A stretch of DNA of 64,000 bases, taken from assembly GCA_030123565.1 (NCBI GenBank), contig CP126122.1, forward strand, positions 4,292,800 through 4,356,799, read 5' to 3'. Origin of the DNA: Nitrospira sp. Its GTDB lineage: Bacteria; Nitrospirota; Nitrospiria; Nitrospirales; Nitrospiraceae. Below, one piece after another: positions 8,009 to 17,340 of the stretch. Under the pieces are notes generated by a model. That model was not told where the DNA came from and ran no database searches. It saw only the letters and a program-made list of their open reading frames with translations. The stretch's first letter is position 1; each line of letters opens with the position of its first letter. The position numbers and the translations under genes are program-made.

Positions 8009-8567
8009 CCACGAACCTGCCGCGTTTGGGCCATGACAACATTTGGGTGCGTTGGCCCTTCTCTCCGTTACTGAGCAACTTGACCCGCACTTCATATTCG
8101 TAGGAGCCGGCCGGGACCTGCTGTTTGTTATGGTCGAGGCCGTCCCAGGCGAGGTCCACATGCACGCGTTTCTGAGCGGGGTCGCCATCCGTGCCGTTGT
8201 TCGCAACGACATGCTCATTGACCGGCTGGCGAATCGACAGGAACCGTAGTGAGGTCATCGAAGAGGACGTCACCAGGGCGGACACCTCCAGCATCAACTG
8301 TTCATCGACTTCCTTGGGCAATTGCACCGTGGCGGTGAAATGAAAGGGGCCATCCTGCGGCCGATAGGGCATCGGTGCGGCCTGTAACGAGAGGATCTTC
8401 AGTTCCGGTTCGGGGCGCGGAACCCCCTTGCCCTTGGTCTTGGCCAGTCCGTCCACCGTCTGTCCCATCAACAGGATGATGGTGCTGAGGACGAGGAGCA
8501 GGCCGACTCGTCTGCCCGGCGGAGTACGCGAGGGGGGCGTGCCGGCGGATTGCATCGAAACGATCAT
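7998..8567 (-). CDS. Signal-anchored protein with FlgD-like Ig fold
   Basis: 189 aa if the ATG at 8567 is used (a second ATG lies at 8555). The open frame continues upstream to 8753, but that would run into larC and through Pro/Arg-rich sequence unlike protein. A single hydrophobic segment (VGLLLVLSTIILLMGQ) near the new N-terminus acts as signal or anchor. The C-terminal half contains LAWDGLDHNKQQVPAGSYEYEVRVKL, close to the FlgD Ig-like signature WDGxDxxGxxVPxGxY. It lies antisense between larB and larC and overlaps the larB 3-prime end by 11 bp. Its function is unknown; it is probably a periplasm-facing beta-sandwich. Confidence 0.6.
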   Translation of the reverse strand: MIVSMQSAGTPPSRTPPGRRVGLLLVLSTIILLMGQTVDGLAKTKGKGVPRPEPELKILSLQAAPMPYRPQDGPFHFTATVQLPKEVDEQLMLEVSALVTSSSMTSLRFLSIRQPVNEHVVANNGTDGDPAQKRVHVDLAWDGLDHNKQQVPAGSYEYEVRVKLLSNGEKGQRTQMLSWPKRGRFVVKE

Positions 8568-8735
8568 GGGTATCGGCGTCGCAGGGAGTGGGAGTCCTGT
8601 GATCGGATCTCTGTCTTGATTGGGGATAACATAGCGTGGCAGGGCTGTCAATGAACGAGCGGAATGATTGCTGTCTGGATGCGGCTCCGGTAAGATGCCG
8701 CTCGTTCGCACAGGATTCTGAATCGTAGGAGCAGC

Positions 8736-9944
8736 GTGGCACGGCATCTTCACTTCGACTGTTTTTCCGGCATCAGCGGCGACATGATGTTAGGCGCGCT
8801 GGTGGATGCGGGATTACCCTTCAAAGATCTTGTCCGTGGACTCGCCCGGTTGCAGGTCGAGGGATTTCGCCTGACGCAGAAGTCTGTGGCGCGAGGGGCT
8901 GTGAGTGCGATCAAAGTCGATGTGCTGATCGACAGGGGCTTTCGGACGCCGCTGACCCTGGCGCAGATCAAGCGCATACTCCTCAAGAGCGGATTGCCGC
9001 CCGTCGTGAAAGAACAGAGCCAGGCGGTGTTCGATCGGTTGGCCGACGCCGAGGGGAAGGCCCATGGAGTCGACCCGTCGCAGGTGCATTTCCACGAGGT
9101 GGGCGTCATCGATTCGTTCGTCGATGTCGTCGGCGGAGTGCTTGGCCTGCACCTCATGGGGATTCAACGTGTGACTGCCTCCGCGATCAATGTGGGGTCC
9201 GGCACCCTCACCTCCGCCCATGGCTCGTTGCCCGTGCCGGGACCGGCCGTGGCTGCGCTCGCCGTCGGGTTGCCCATCTATGCCCAAGGCCCCCAGCGAG
9301 AGTTGGCGACTCCGACCGGGGTGGCGCTGCTGCGCACCCTGGCGACGGAATTCGGTCCCTTGCCTCCGATGCTGGTGCGACAGGTCGGTTACGGCGCCGG
9401 GACGGCAGATCCGGCCCATTGGCCGAATGTGTTGCGGGTCTTGATCGGCGAGGGAGCGGAAGTGTCCGCCGGGTCGGTGGAAACGATCGTGGAACTCCAG
9501 ACGAACCTCGATGATGTGAACCCTCAAGTCTATGAGATCGTGTTCGACCGGCTGTTTGCCGCCGGAGCCCTGGACGCCACCTTGGCGCCCGTCACGATGA
9601 AAAAGGGCCGGCCGGGCAACGTCCTTTCCGTGCTTGCGCCCAGGGAAAAGGTGGAGGCGGTCTTGGCGGTGTTGTTCGCCGAGACGACGGCGCTCGGCGT
9701 TCGGACGCAGGAGATACAACGGCGGGTATTGGCTCGTCGATTTACGTCGGTGTTGGTCAATGGCCGAGAGGTCCGCATCAAACTCGCAGACACACAACCG
9801 GGGCGCAGCAAGGCCGCGCCGGAATATGAGGATTGCAAGCGCATCGCCGAACAGAGCGGCAGGCCGGTGAAGGACATTTTGGAAGAAGCCATGCTGGCCT
9901 ATCGGCAGTTACAGGGAAAGGCAAAAGGAAAAAGTAGAAAGTAA
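8736..9944 (+). CDS. larC: LarC, nickel-insertion enzyme for the nickel-pincer cofactor
   Basis: 402 aa from a GTG start at 8736 with GGAG about 6 nt upstream. It has the family opening HLHFDCFSGISGDMMLGALVDAGLP, the VHFHEVGVIDSFVDVVGG block and the C-terminal ETNLDDVNPQ-like block (VELQTNLDDVNPQVYE). LarC cyclometallates pyridinium-3,5-bisthiocarboxylic acid mononucleotide with nickel in a CTP-dependent reaction. Here larC is one uninterrupted frame. The pathway also needs LarE, which must be encoded elsewhere. Confidence 0.9.
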   Translation: MARHLHFDCFSGISGDMMLGALVDAGLPFKDLVRGLARLQVEGFRLTQKSVARGAVSAIKVDVLIDRGFRTPLTLAQIKRILLKSGLPPVVKEQSQAVFDRLADAEGKAHGVDPSQVHFHEVGVIDSFVDVVGGVLGLHLMGIQRVTASAINVGSGTLTSAHGSLPVPGPAVAALAVGLPIYAQGPQRELATPTGVALLRTLATEFGPLPPMLVRQVGYGAGTADPAHWPNVLRVLIGEGAEVSAGSVETIVELQTNLDDVNPQVYEIVFDRLFAAGALDATLAPVTMKKGRPGNVLSVLAPREKVEAVLAVLFAETTALGVRTQEIQRRVLARRFTSVLVNGREVRIKLADTQPGRSKAAPEYEDCKRIAEQSGRPVKDILEEAMLAYRQLQGKAKGKSRK

Positions 9945-9978
9945 AAATAATGAGAAGCACTGTTTCGATCGTTCCATC

Positions 9979-11025
9979 GTGTCTGGTTCATTCCGCATCG
10001 GCAGGCCGGCCTTGACAGTCCTCTGGTATGTGCTCATGTTCGCGGCGTCGGTCGTCATCACCCTGGCCGGGTGCCATCTCTTCACGAACGGCATCGAGTG
10101 GCTCGGCAAGCGCCTGAACATTTCCGAAGGTGCGGTCGGCAGTATCTTTGCGGCGGTCGGGACCACCTTACCGGAGACCTCGATCCCGATCATCGCGATT
10201 TTTTTCGGGGCGGGCAAAGAGCAGGCAGAAGTCGGGCTGGGGGCGATTCTCGGGGCGCCCTTCATGCTGAGCACATTGGTGTTGCCGATCCTGGCGCTGC
10301 TGCTGCTGTTGTATGCGCGGCTCGGAAAACGGACGCCGACCTTCAAGCTCAACTACGGCGAAGTCCGGGTCGATATCCTCTTCTTTCTCGTCGGCTATGG
10401 GTTGGCCTTGACCTGTGCGGCCATCCCTTCACGCCTCTTCCATGCAGTGGTGGCGGTGGTCCTGGTCGGGCTCTACGTCTACTACATGAAGCTCAAATTT
10501 TCGGCGGAGGACGAGGAGAGCGAAGGGGGCAGCGAACTTGAACCTCTTTTGTTTGCCAGCCGGTCGCCTCGCCCCTCCTATGTCGTCATCGGGGCGCAAG
10601 GGATCGTCGGCCTGTTGGGATTGGTCGGCGGAGCGCACCTCTTCGTCACGGCGGCTGAATCCATTTCAGCGGTCATGCGGGTCTCGCCCCTCATCCTCGC
10701 CCTGTTGATCGCGCCACTGGCGACCGAGTTGCCGGAGATGTCCAACAGTTTCCTCTGGCTCTACCGCAAGAAGGACCGTCTGGCGGTCGGTAACGTTACC
10801 GGCGCGATGGTCTTCCAGGGTACGTTCCCTGTGTCCGTGGGGTTGCTCGGTACTGAATGGACCTTAGGGACGACCGCATTGGCTACGATGGTCCTCGCCG
10901 TGTTCGCGATGGGCATGAGCCTGCTGCAAGTATTCTGGTCCGGGCAATGGCGGCCCTGGTTGCTCAGCGGTAGTGCACTGCTGTACCTTGGCTATACCCT
11001 CTATCTCTATACGAATGGCTCCTAA
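9979..11025 (+). CDS. CaCA-family Na+/Ca2+ (cation) antiporter
   Basis: 348 aa from a GTG at 9979; an in-frame ATG at 10036 is a possible alternative, but it would start within the first membrane segment. About ten hydrophobic segments form two related halves. Each carries an alpha-repeat: AAVGTTLPETSIPIIAIFFG in the first and IAPLATELPEMSNSFLWL in the second, corresponding to the G-[ST]-[ST]-x-P-E ion-binding motif. A charged cytoplasmic loop (EDEESEGGSELEP) separates the halves. The probable role is cation extrusion across the inner membrane. The stop overlaps the pdxA start region. Confidence 0.85.
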   Translation: MSGSFRIGRPALTVLWYVLMFAASVVITLAGCHLFTNGIEWLGKRLNISEGAVGSIFAAVGTTLPETSIPIIAIFFGAGKEQAEVGLGAILGAPFMLSTLVLPILALLLLLYARLGKRTPTFKLNYGEVRVDILFFLVGYGLALTCAAIPSRLFHAVVAVVLVGLYVYYMKLKFSAEDEESEGGSELEPLLFASRSPRPSYVVIGAQGIVGLLGLVGGAHLFVTAAESISAVMRVSPLILALLIAPLATELPEMSNSFLWLYRKKDRLAVGNVTGAMVFQGTFPVSVGLLGTEWTLGTTALATMVLAVFAMGMSLLQVFWSGQWRPWLLSGSALLYLGYTLYLYTNGS

Positions 11026-12100
11026 GAAAACCGTCGATCGTCGCTCGTCAATGGTCAGAGGTGGGGCGGCACCGCTTCCCCTGCTGGGCCTCACCATGGG
11101 AGATCCGGCCGGGATCGGACCGGAAGTGATCGCCAAGGCCTTGGCCGACAAGGCGCTGGGCCGTCTCTGCCGCCCGGTCGTCATCGGCTCTCGTCCCATC
11201 CTGGAACGGACCATCAAATGGCTGAAGCTGCCGCTGCAGGTGGTGGAGTTCGAACCGGGGAACGGAGCAAGGCTGAAGGCAGGGCAGGTGGCGGTGGTGG
11301 ATCCGCTCGGGAGCCCCTTGCCGAAATTCCGGATGGGTGTGGCGACGGATGTGACGGGAGCCGCCTCCGTGGCCTTCATCAAGTCTGCGGTCGAACTGGC
11401 GCAGGCTGGGAGTTTAGCCGGGATCGTCACGGCGCCCATCAACAAAGAGGCGATGAACATGGCCGGTTACCATTACCCCGGCCATACGGAGCTGTTGGCC
11501 GACCTGACCGGGAGTACAGAATTCGGGATGATGATCGTCGGGGGGCCGCTGAAGATCATGTTCACCACCACGCATGTTGCGATCAATGCCCTGTCTCCGC
11601 TGTTGACGACCGAGCGTATCGCCAAGGCCATTCGTCTCGCTCACCTCGGACTGACGAAGTACTTCGGCATCGCGCGGCCGAGAATCGGCGTGGCGGCGTT
11701 GAACCCCCATGCGGGCGAACATGGTTTGTTCGGCGACGAGGAGGCGACCAGCATCGCTCCGGCCGTGCAACTGGCCAGGGCGGCGGGCATCAAGGCCAGC
11801 GATCCGTTGCCTGCCGACACCCTGTTCGGGAAGGCGGCGAGGGGCTCGTATGACGGCGTGGTGGCGATGTACCATGATCAGGGCCTCATCCCCTTGAAGC
11901 TGGTGGCCTTCGGGACCTGCGTGAACCTGACCGTGGGGCTGCCGATCATCCGCACGTCGGTGGACCATGGGACGGCCTACGATATCGCCGGCAAGGGGGT
12001 GGCCGAACATGGCAGCCTGGTGGAGGCGGTGAAGGTGGCGGCCCGCCTGGCGATCAATTGGTCGACGAGGGCAAGGGCGCCGCGACAGAAAGGACTGTGA
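11015..12100 (+). CDS. pdxA: 4-hydroxythreonine-4-phosphate dehydrogenase
   Basis: 361 aa from the ATG at 11015, which overlaps the antiporter stop (a second ATG at 11051 is possible). PdxA oxidises 4-phosphohydroxy-L-threonine in pyridoxal 5-phosphate synthesis. Diagnostic segments are LTMGDPAGIGPEVIAKAL at the start of the fold and the three metal-binding His regions: YPGHTELLADLTG, VGVAALNPHAGEHG (here IGVAALNPHAGE) and VVAMYHDQGLIPLK. The C-terminus LPIIRTSVDHGTAYDIAGKG is also canonical. It precedes a small gene and rsmA on the same strand, a frequent pdxA-rsmA order. Confidence 0.94.
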   Translation: MAPKKTVDRRSSMVRGGAAPLPLLGLTMGDPAGIGPEVIAKALADKALGRLCRPVVIGSRPILERTIKWLKLPLQVVEFEPGNGARLKAGQVAVVDPLGSPLPKFRMGVATDVTGAASVAFIKSAVELAQAGSLAGIVTAPINKEAMNMAGYHYPGHTELLADLTGSTEFGMMIVGGPLKIMFTTTHVAINALSPLLTTERIAKAIRLAHLGLTKYFGIARPRIGVAALNPHAGEHGLFGDEEATSIAPAVQLARAAGIKASDPLPADTLFGKAARGSYDGVVAMYHDQGLIPLKLVAFGTCVNLTVGLPIIRTSVDHGTAYDIAGKGVAEHGSLVEAVKVAARLAINWSTRARAPRQKGL

Positions 12101-12108
12101 GGACTTCC

Positions 12109-12429
12109 ATGGCGGAAACGGGACCGTCTGCCTCGTCGGTGATCGATCAACAGGTGAAGGAACTGGACGCGATTGCGAAACAGACCGCCCAGGACCTCAA
12201 TACCGTGTCGGGCTCGGAACGCATTGCGAAATGGAAGGTCCGCACGGTGGCATTGCTCCTACAACATGTCGGAAAAAAGGAAGCGGACGAGTTGGCGCGT
12301 AAGAATCCCGGTCCCTCCTTCAGCAACGACCTGATCGAGGAATTCACCGACGAGGTGGATTGTTACCGCTCACACCTCACGGCGCTTGCCAAACGGCTCC
12401 GAGCGGCGGCTCCTCCATCCTCCGGTTAA
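12109..12429 (+). CDS. Small hypothetical protein between pdxA and rsmA
   Basis: 106 aa from the ATG at 12109, with GAGG about 8 nt upstream. The frame is open back to 12058 inside pdxA, but the internal ATG has the better ribosome-binding site. The protein is charged and predicted helical (VIDQQVKELDAIAKQTAQDL...), with no membrane segment or Cys cluster apart from one C-terminal Cys. It resembles the short phosphoribosyl-ATP pyrophosphatase-like helical proteins only loosely, so I leave it unassigned. It sits 1-15 bp from rsmA in an apparent operon. Confidence 0.6.
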   Translation: MAETGPSASSVIDQQVKELDAIAKQTAQDLNTVSGSERIAKWKVRTVALLLQHVGKKEADELARKNPGPSFSNDLIEEFTDEVDCYRSHLTALAKRLRAAAPPSSG

Positions 12430-12444
12430 GTGCGAGACGAGACC

Positions 12445-13248
12445 ATGGCTCGCTCGTTTCCCCCAGCCCTCAAACGTCTCGGCCAGAATTTCCTCATCGA
12501 TCCGAACATCATCCGCAAGATTCTATCCCTGGCAGCGCTCCGTCCCGACGATCAGGTGCTGGAGATCGGGCCTGGGCGGGGGGCCCTCACGGCAGGTTTG
12601 TGCGCGGAGGCAGGCCGGGTCATTGCGGTCGAGATCGATCCGCAGTTGCAACCTCATCTGCGGGAACAGCTCGCCCATTGCCGCAACCTCGACCTTCGCA
12701 TCGGCGATGCGTTGGAATTTCCCTTCGACAGCCTGCCGCTTCGCACGGTGGTGGTCGCGAATTTGCCCTATTATGCCTCCACACCGCTGTTGTTCGCCCT
12801 GCTCGACGCCCGCGCGAAACTCGATCGCATGGTCCTGATGCTGCAAACGGAAGTCGCCCTCAGGCTGGCGGCCAAGCCGAACAGCAAGGACTATGGGATC
12901 CTGTCGGTGTTGACGCAGGAAGCAGCAGAGGTGGAACTGGCCTTTCGTGTCTCCGCCGGCTGCTTTCGGCCGCGCCCGACGGTCGGCTCGGCGGTGGTGT
13001 TGCTCACCATGAAATCTCAGGATGGGTTCGATCCCGTCCGACACGAACGGTTTCGCCGCCTGGTGCGGGCGTCGTTTGCCCATCGGCGTAAAACGCTGGT
13101 GAATTCCCTCCGCGACGAAGGGTATTCCGCCGACCGCATCGCCCGTGCGATAGCGGAGGCTGGTGTGCCGCTGCAGGCCAGGGCCGAGATGCTCACGCTC
13201 GATGACTATCGATCACTCTCGCGCTCGTTCGATTCGGATCCGGCGTGA
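12445..13248 (+). CDS. rsmA: 16S rRNA (A1518/A1519) dimethyltransferase RsmA/KsgA
   Basis: 267 aa from the ATG at 12445 (a GTG at 12430 is in frame but poorly preceded). The enzyme dimethylates two adjacent adenosines in helix 45 of 16S rRNA late in 30S assembly. Visible motifs are LGQNFLIDPNIIRKI, the SAM-binding loop VLEIGPGRGALT (about residues 38-49), the acidic AVEIDPQL and the catalytic NLPYYASTPLL (about 106-116). The C-terminal helical domain (FRRLVRASFAHRRKTLVNSL) is intact. Confidence 0.95.
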   Translation: MARSFPPALKRLGQNFLIDPNIIRKILSLAALRPDDQVLEIGPGRGALTAGLCAEAGRVIAVEIDPQLQPHLREQLAHCRNLDLRIGDALEFPFDSLPLRTVVVANLPYYASTPLLFALLDARAKLDRMVLMLQTEVALRLAAKPNSKDYGILSVLTQEAAEVELAFRVSAGCFRPRPTVGSAVVLLTMKSQDGFDPVRHERFRRLVRASFAHRRKTLVNSLRDEGYSADRIARAIAEAGVPLQARAEMLTLDDYRSLSRSFDSDPA

Positions 13249-13311
13249 GTTCCGACCTCGTCATCGATGAAGGGTCATGGTCTCGACCGCCTGCGCGACA
13301 TCGCCCTTTGT

Positions 13312-13340
13312 TTGAAAAGCCCTTTTCCCTGTGCTACGAT
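13312..13340 (+). promoter_or_regulatory. Putative ftsK promoter, leaderless architecture
   Basis: TTGAAA (13312-13317), a 17-bp spacer and TACGAT (13335-13340) lie just before ftsK. The -10 is followed by CCGCCGC and the ATG at 13348, only 7 nt away, so the transcript would start at or next to the start codon. The layout is the same as at gpsA. Confidence 0.55.
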
Positions 13341-13347
13341 CCGCCGC

Positions 13348-15774
13348 ATGGGTGTATCCACCACGGCAAAGCGCGGTGACGCCCGCTCAGCCCCTTCCCG
13401 TTCCTCACATGTGAAGCGTGAAGTGATCGGGGTTCTCCTGATCGCGGCCGGTCTCTTGATCCTGCTCAGTCTGGTCTCGTTCGTTCCCGGCGACGCCAAA
13501 TCGATTGCGGCATCGGGAGCAGCAGCCGGTCAGCCCAAGAACATGATCGGGTCGGTGGGGGCTCTGTCGGCGGCAGCCTGTTTCTTCATGGTCGGCGGCG
13601 CCGCCTATCTGTTTCCGATCCTGCTCGGCCTGCTCGGTGCCCGTTGTTTCACGCCCATCCCCCTCACGGTTCGACTCAGGAACGCCGGCAGCGGTGTAGC
13701 GGCGATGGTGTTCTTGAGCGCGCTCCTGCACTTGGAGGTCACGGCGGTTCCGACCATCGCCAGCGGGTGGGTCAATCGCGGCATGGCAGGCGGCATCATC
13801 GGCCAGCTGTTGGCCGACGGCACCAGGAGCTATTTCGCCAATACCGGCGCGCACATCGTGATCCTCACCGGATTGATGGTCGCCCTCCTCTTCACGGTGC
13901 CGGTTTCCTTGACCCTGTTGGTGCAGCGCTGTCCCGGCTGGTGGGCCGCAGCACGTGAACGGATAGCGGATTGGTTGCCGGACTGGCCGGTCGCTCACGA
14001 AAGCCAGCCGAAGCGATCCCGCGTGAAGCCGCGCGCGCTGTGCGAGGTCGAAGAGCCGGAACTGGACCGAGCGGTGCAGGTAGTGGCGGAAGCGGTGGAG
14101 CAGATCGCGGTTCCCACGGCGCCGCCCAAGATTCAGCCGCCGATCAAGGTGGAGAAACGCGCTGCAATCGAAGAACCGGCCGCGACGGTGGCGGTGAGCC
14201 CCTCCGTCTCGGACGGATACATCCTGCCCGACCCCCAAGAGTTATTGAGTGATCCCTCCGGACCCCTCGCCAGGCTCAGCGATGAGGAACTCAACCTGCA
14301 ATCCGAGATCCTGACCAAGGCCTTGAAAAGTTTTGCGATCGAGGGGCGGGTGACGGAGGTGCGGCCTGGACCGGTCGTGACCATGTATGAATTCGAACCG
14401 GCGCCCGGCACCAAGGTCGCGCGCATCGTGAATCTGGCCGATGACTTGGCCTTGGCGCTCAAGGCCATCAGTTTGCGGATCGTCGCGCCGCTGCCGGGGA
14501 AATCGGTCGTCGGGATCGAGGTGCCCAACCCGCACCGGGAAACCGTCTCATTGAAGGAAGTGGTGACCAGTGCGCCCTTCTCCCGGTCGCGCTCCAAGTT
14601 GAGCCTGGCCCTCGGGAAGGATATTTTCGGCGGGGCCGTCAGCGCCGACCTCAAGACGATGCCCCATCTCCTGGTCGCAGGGGCCACCGGAGCCGGTAAG
14701 AGCGTGAGCTTGAATACGATGCTGCTCAGCATCCTGTTCAGCGCGCGGCCCAATGAAGTCAAGCTGCTCCTCATCGATCCGAAAATGTTGGAGTTCCAAA
14801 GTTACGACGGCATTCCGCATCTGCTCCGTCCCGTCATCACCGATCCCAAGTCGGCTGCCCGCGGCCTGGGCTGGGTGGTGCAGGAAATGGAACGGCGGTA
14901 TAAGCTCCTGGCCGAGGCGGGCGTGCGCAACATCGATGCCTACAATCGTAAGATTTCCGAGCTGCATGGGGTTGTCTCGGATGCTTGGCAATCGGAGAAG
15001 CCGCAGCAGGTGGAGCTGACGTTTCTGTCCGAGGAAGACCGGCTCTCGAAGGGCGAGACCGCCGATCCGGCCGGCGACAATGGACCGATCGATTCGGTGG
15101 CGCCGACCCCGCCGGAACCCCTGCCCTACATCATGGTGATGATCGACGAGTTGGCGGACCTCATGATGGTGGCGCCGAAAGATGTGGAGGATAAGATTGC
15201 GCGGCTGGCCCAGATGGCGCGAGCCTCGGGGATTCACCTGGTGTTGGCGACCCAGAGACCGTCGGTGGATGTGCTGACGGGGCTCATCAAGGCGAACTTT
15301 CCCGCGCGCATCGCCTTTCAAGTGTCATCCAAAACCGACTCCCGGACCATTCTCGATGCCAATGGGGCGGAAGCCCTGCTCGGTCGAGGCGACATGCTCT
15401 ACCTCGCCTCGGGAACCGGCAAGCTGATGCGCATTCACGGCTGTTACGTTTCGGACGATGATGTGCGGCGGGTGGTGGAATTCGTCAAGAAGCAGGCACT
15501 GCCCTCCTATTGTCGTGAACTGCAATCACTCAAACAGGATGAAGCGGAAGCGGAAGAGGCCAAGGACGAGGTCTATGAACAGGCCAAGGACCTGGTGTTG
15601 TCCACCGGGCAGGCTTCCGCGTCGCTGATTCAACGGCGCCTGCGGGTAGGGTATCCGCGGGCGGCGCGCATGATCGAGCAGATGGAGGCGGAAGGGGTGG
15701 TCGGGGCGGCGGGACGGGACGGACGCCGGGAGGTTCTGGGGCGTCGCGGACCGGTCGGGGAAGAGGAAACATGA
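13348..15774 (+). CDS. ftsK: DNA translocase FtsK
   Basis: 808 aa from the ATG at 13348. The frame is open upstream to 13267, but that region contains the promoter and poor protein sequence. Domains in order: about four membrane segments (roughly residues 25-195), a short linker (about 200-290; typical FtsK linkers are much longer), the alpha/beta RecA-like motor with Walker A GATGAGKSVSLN and Walker B PYIMVMIDELADLMM, RPSVDVLTGLIKANFPARIAFQVSS, and a C-terminal gamma winged helix (LVLSTGQASASLIQRRLRVGYPRAARMIEQME) that reads KOPS sites. It pumps chromosome termini through the closing septum and activates XerCD. The stop overlaps the next gene start (ATGA). Confidence 0.94.
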   Translation: MGVSTTAKRGDARSAPSRSSHVKREVIGVLLIAAGLLILLSLVSFVPGDAKSIAASGAAAGQPKNMIGSVGALSAAACFFMVGGAAYLFPILLGLLGARCFTPIPLTVRLRNAGSGVAAMVFLSALLHLEVTAVPTIASGWVNRGMAGGIIGQLLADGTRSYFANTGAHIVILTGLMVALLFTVPVSLTLLVQRCPGWWAAARERIADWLPDWPVAHESQPKRSRVKPRALCEVEEPELDRAVQVVAEAVEQIAVPTAPPKIQPPIKVEKRAAIEEPAATVAVSPSVSDGYILPDPQELLSDPSGPLARLSDEELNLQSEILTKALKSFAIEGRVTEVRPGPVVTMYEFEPAPGTKVARIVNLADDLALALKAISLRIVAPLPGKSVVGIEVPNPHRETVSLKEVVTSAPFSRSRSKLSLALGKDIFGGAVSADLKTMPHLLVAGATGAGKSVSLNTMLLSILFSARPNEVKLLLIDPKMLEFQSYDGIPHLLRPVITDPKSAARGLGWVVQEMERRYKLLAEAGVRNIDAYNRKISELHGVVSDAWQSEKPQQVELTFLSEEDRLSKGETADPAGDNGPIDSVAPTPPEPLPYIMVMIDELADLMMVAPKDVEDKIARLAQMARASGIHLVLATQRPSVDVLTGLIKANFPARIAFQVSSKTDSRTILDANGAEALLGRGDMLYLASGTGKLMRIHGCYVSDDDVRRVVEFVKKQALPSYCRELQSLKQDEAEAEEAKDEVYEQAKDLVLSTGQASASLIQRRLRVGYPRAARMIEQMEAEGVVGAAGRDGRREVLGRRGPVGEEET

Positions 15775-16490
15775 TGCGGATCTGTGTCGTGATGGTCATG
15801 GTCGCCATGAGCGGACTCCTGGCCCTGTCTCAATCGGCGGCTGAAGAACAGCCGGTCGATGAACGAGCGCTGCAGGAAGTGCAGGAGGTGGTCAAGAAGA
15901 TCCAGGGTCGGTATGAAAAGACCAAGGACCTCCAAGCCTCCTTCACACAGAAGACGAAGATCGAAGGATTTTCCACCCCGGTGATCTCGACCGGCCGTTT
16001 CTACATCAAGAAACCGGGACACCTCCGTTGGGACTACATCGAACCGGCGACGGAAGAGATCTATGTCAACAAAGACGACGTCAAGATGTACGTCCCGGAG
16101 CATAAGCAGGTGCTGGTCGGCAAGCTGACCTACATGGCGGCTTCGCAGGCGCCGCTGCAATTGTTGCAGGGCGTGGCCAAGTTGGATGAGGAGTTCGACA
16201 TCGCGCCGACGGCGAACAGGGAGCGGGGGGCGGGAGGCATTCCGCTCCTCTCGTTGACGCCGAAGGACGGGCGGGCCGAACCGGAGCGGGCGATTCAACG
16301 GATCGTGATCGAAGTGCAGCCGAAAACCTACTTCCTCAAGACCATCTCGTTGCATGAGGTCAGCGGCAACATCGCCACCTTCGAGTTCTCGGAATTGAAG
16401 CCGAACAACGGCTTGAAGGACGATCTATTTGATTTCAAGACGCCGCCCGATGTAGAAGTCGTGAGGGCACCGGTGCTGAGCAGACCCTAG
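15771..16490 (+). CDS. lolA: Outer-membrane lipoprotein carrier protein LolA-like
   Basis: 239 aa. The gene begins with a signal peptide (hydrophobic MMRICVVMVMVAMSGLLALS, then A-x-A-like SAA) and continues with the LolA pattern: an early helical region ending in KTKDLQASFTQ, then beta-rich GRFYIKKPGHLRWDYIEP and EEIYVNKDDVKMYVPEHKQ. LolA ferries lipoproteins from the LolCDE complex across the periplasm. The ATG overlaps the ftsK stop and is preceded by GAGGAAAC, a good ribosome-binding site. The ftsK-lolA order is common among bacteria. Confidence 0.88.
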   Translation: MMRICVVMVMVAMSGLLALSQSAAEEQPVDERALQEVQEVVKKIQGRYEKTKDLQASFTQKTKIEGFSTPVISTGRFYIKKPGHLRWDYIEPATEEIYVNKDDVKMYVPEHKQVLVGKLTYMAASQAPLQLLQGVAKLDEEFDIAPTANRERGAGGIPLLSLTPKDGRAEPERAIQRIVIEVQPKTYFLKTISLHEVSGNIATFEFSELKPNNGLKDDLFDFKTPPDVEVVRAPVLSRP

Positions 16491-16561
16491 CGAGATGGCG
16501 ATTCGGCAGCCGGCAGAACACAATCACGCACAATGATGATTCCGGACTTGGTGAGGGGAGC

Positions 16562-17335
16562 ATGAACCAGGCCTGTACGAGCAGCGTCACAGAAACGGTG
16601 GAGCGGGCGGTCGCCGCATTGGACCTGGATCGGTTGGAGCGGGACTATTGGGAGCAGAATGAATTCCTCTACATTCCGGAGTTCCTGCCGCGAGCATTCG
16701 TGGAGGCGATGCTGGTGCCGCAGGCGCAGGCGCTGAAAGCCGGGCTCAATCGCAATTACATCCCGGGCCATAAGAAGGGCGGCAGCGTCAGTTATTATGC
16801 GGTCAGGGAACAGGCGCCGCAGTTCATCGACCTCTATCGCTCAGAGGCCTTCCGCGCGATGCTCCACCGGTTGACTAAGGTCAACCTCCTGCTCTGTCCG
16901 GACAACGACCCACATTCCTGCGCGCTCTATTACTACACCGAGGCCGGCGACCATATCGGCTACCACTATGATACGTCCTATTACAAAGGCGCCCGCTACA
17001 CGATTTTGATGGGGTTGCTCGATCGGTCGAAGCAGTGCCGCTTGGTCTGCGATTTATTCAAGGACGTGCCGGGGAAGCAGCCCATCCATCGAGAATTGGC
17101 CACGGCGCCGGGCGACCTGGTGATCTTCAACGGGGATAAACTCTGGCATGCGGTCACTCCACTGGGAGAACAGGAGGAGCGGATCGTGTTGACGATGGAG
17201 TACGTCACGAATCCCGACATGGGCCCGTTCAAAAGGCTCTATTCCAACCTGAAGGACTCGTTCGCCTACTTCGGATTGCGTTCGGTGTTCAAACGGGCCT
17301 ATTCCCCTCGCCCCCCAGCAAAATCTTCCTCCTAG
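16562..17335 (+). CDS. Putative Fe(II)/2-oxoglutarate-dependent oxygenase
   Basis: 257 aa. The jelly-roll metal triad is visible as HYD in HIGYHYDTSYYKGARYTILMG and a distal His in PGDLVIFNGDKLWHAVTPLG, followed by an Arg (ERIVLTMEY) that would bind 2-oxoglutarate. This matches the H-x-D...H...R arrangement of prolyl-hydroxylase/phytanoyl-type oxygenases. The substrate is not evident. GAGGGGAGC lies directly upstream of the ATG. The gene is convergent with the response-regulator gene, separated by a REP-like palindrome. Confidence 0.72.
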   Translation: MNQACTSSVTETVERAVAALDLDRLERDYWEQNEFLYIPEFLPRAFVEAMLVPQAQALKAGLNRNYIPGHKKGGSVSYYAVREQAPQFIDLYRSEAFRAMLHRLTKVNLLLCPDNDPHSCALYYYTEAGDHIGYHYDTSYYKGARYTILMGLLDRSKQCRLVCDLFKDVPGKQPIHRELATAPGDLVIFNGDKLWHAVTPLGEQEERIVLTMEYVTNPDMGPFKRLYSNLKDSFAYFGLRSVFKRAYSPRPPAKSSS

Positions 17336-17340
17336 TGTCC

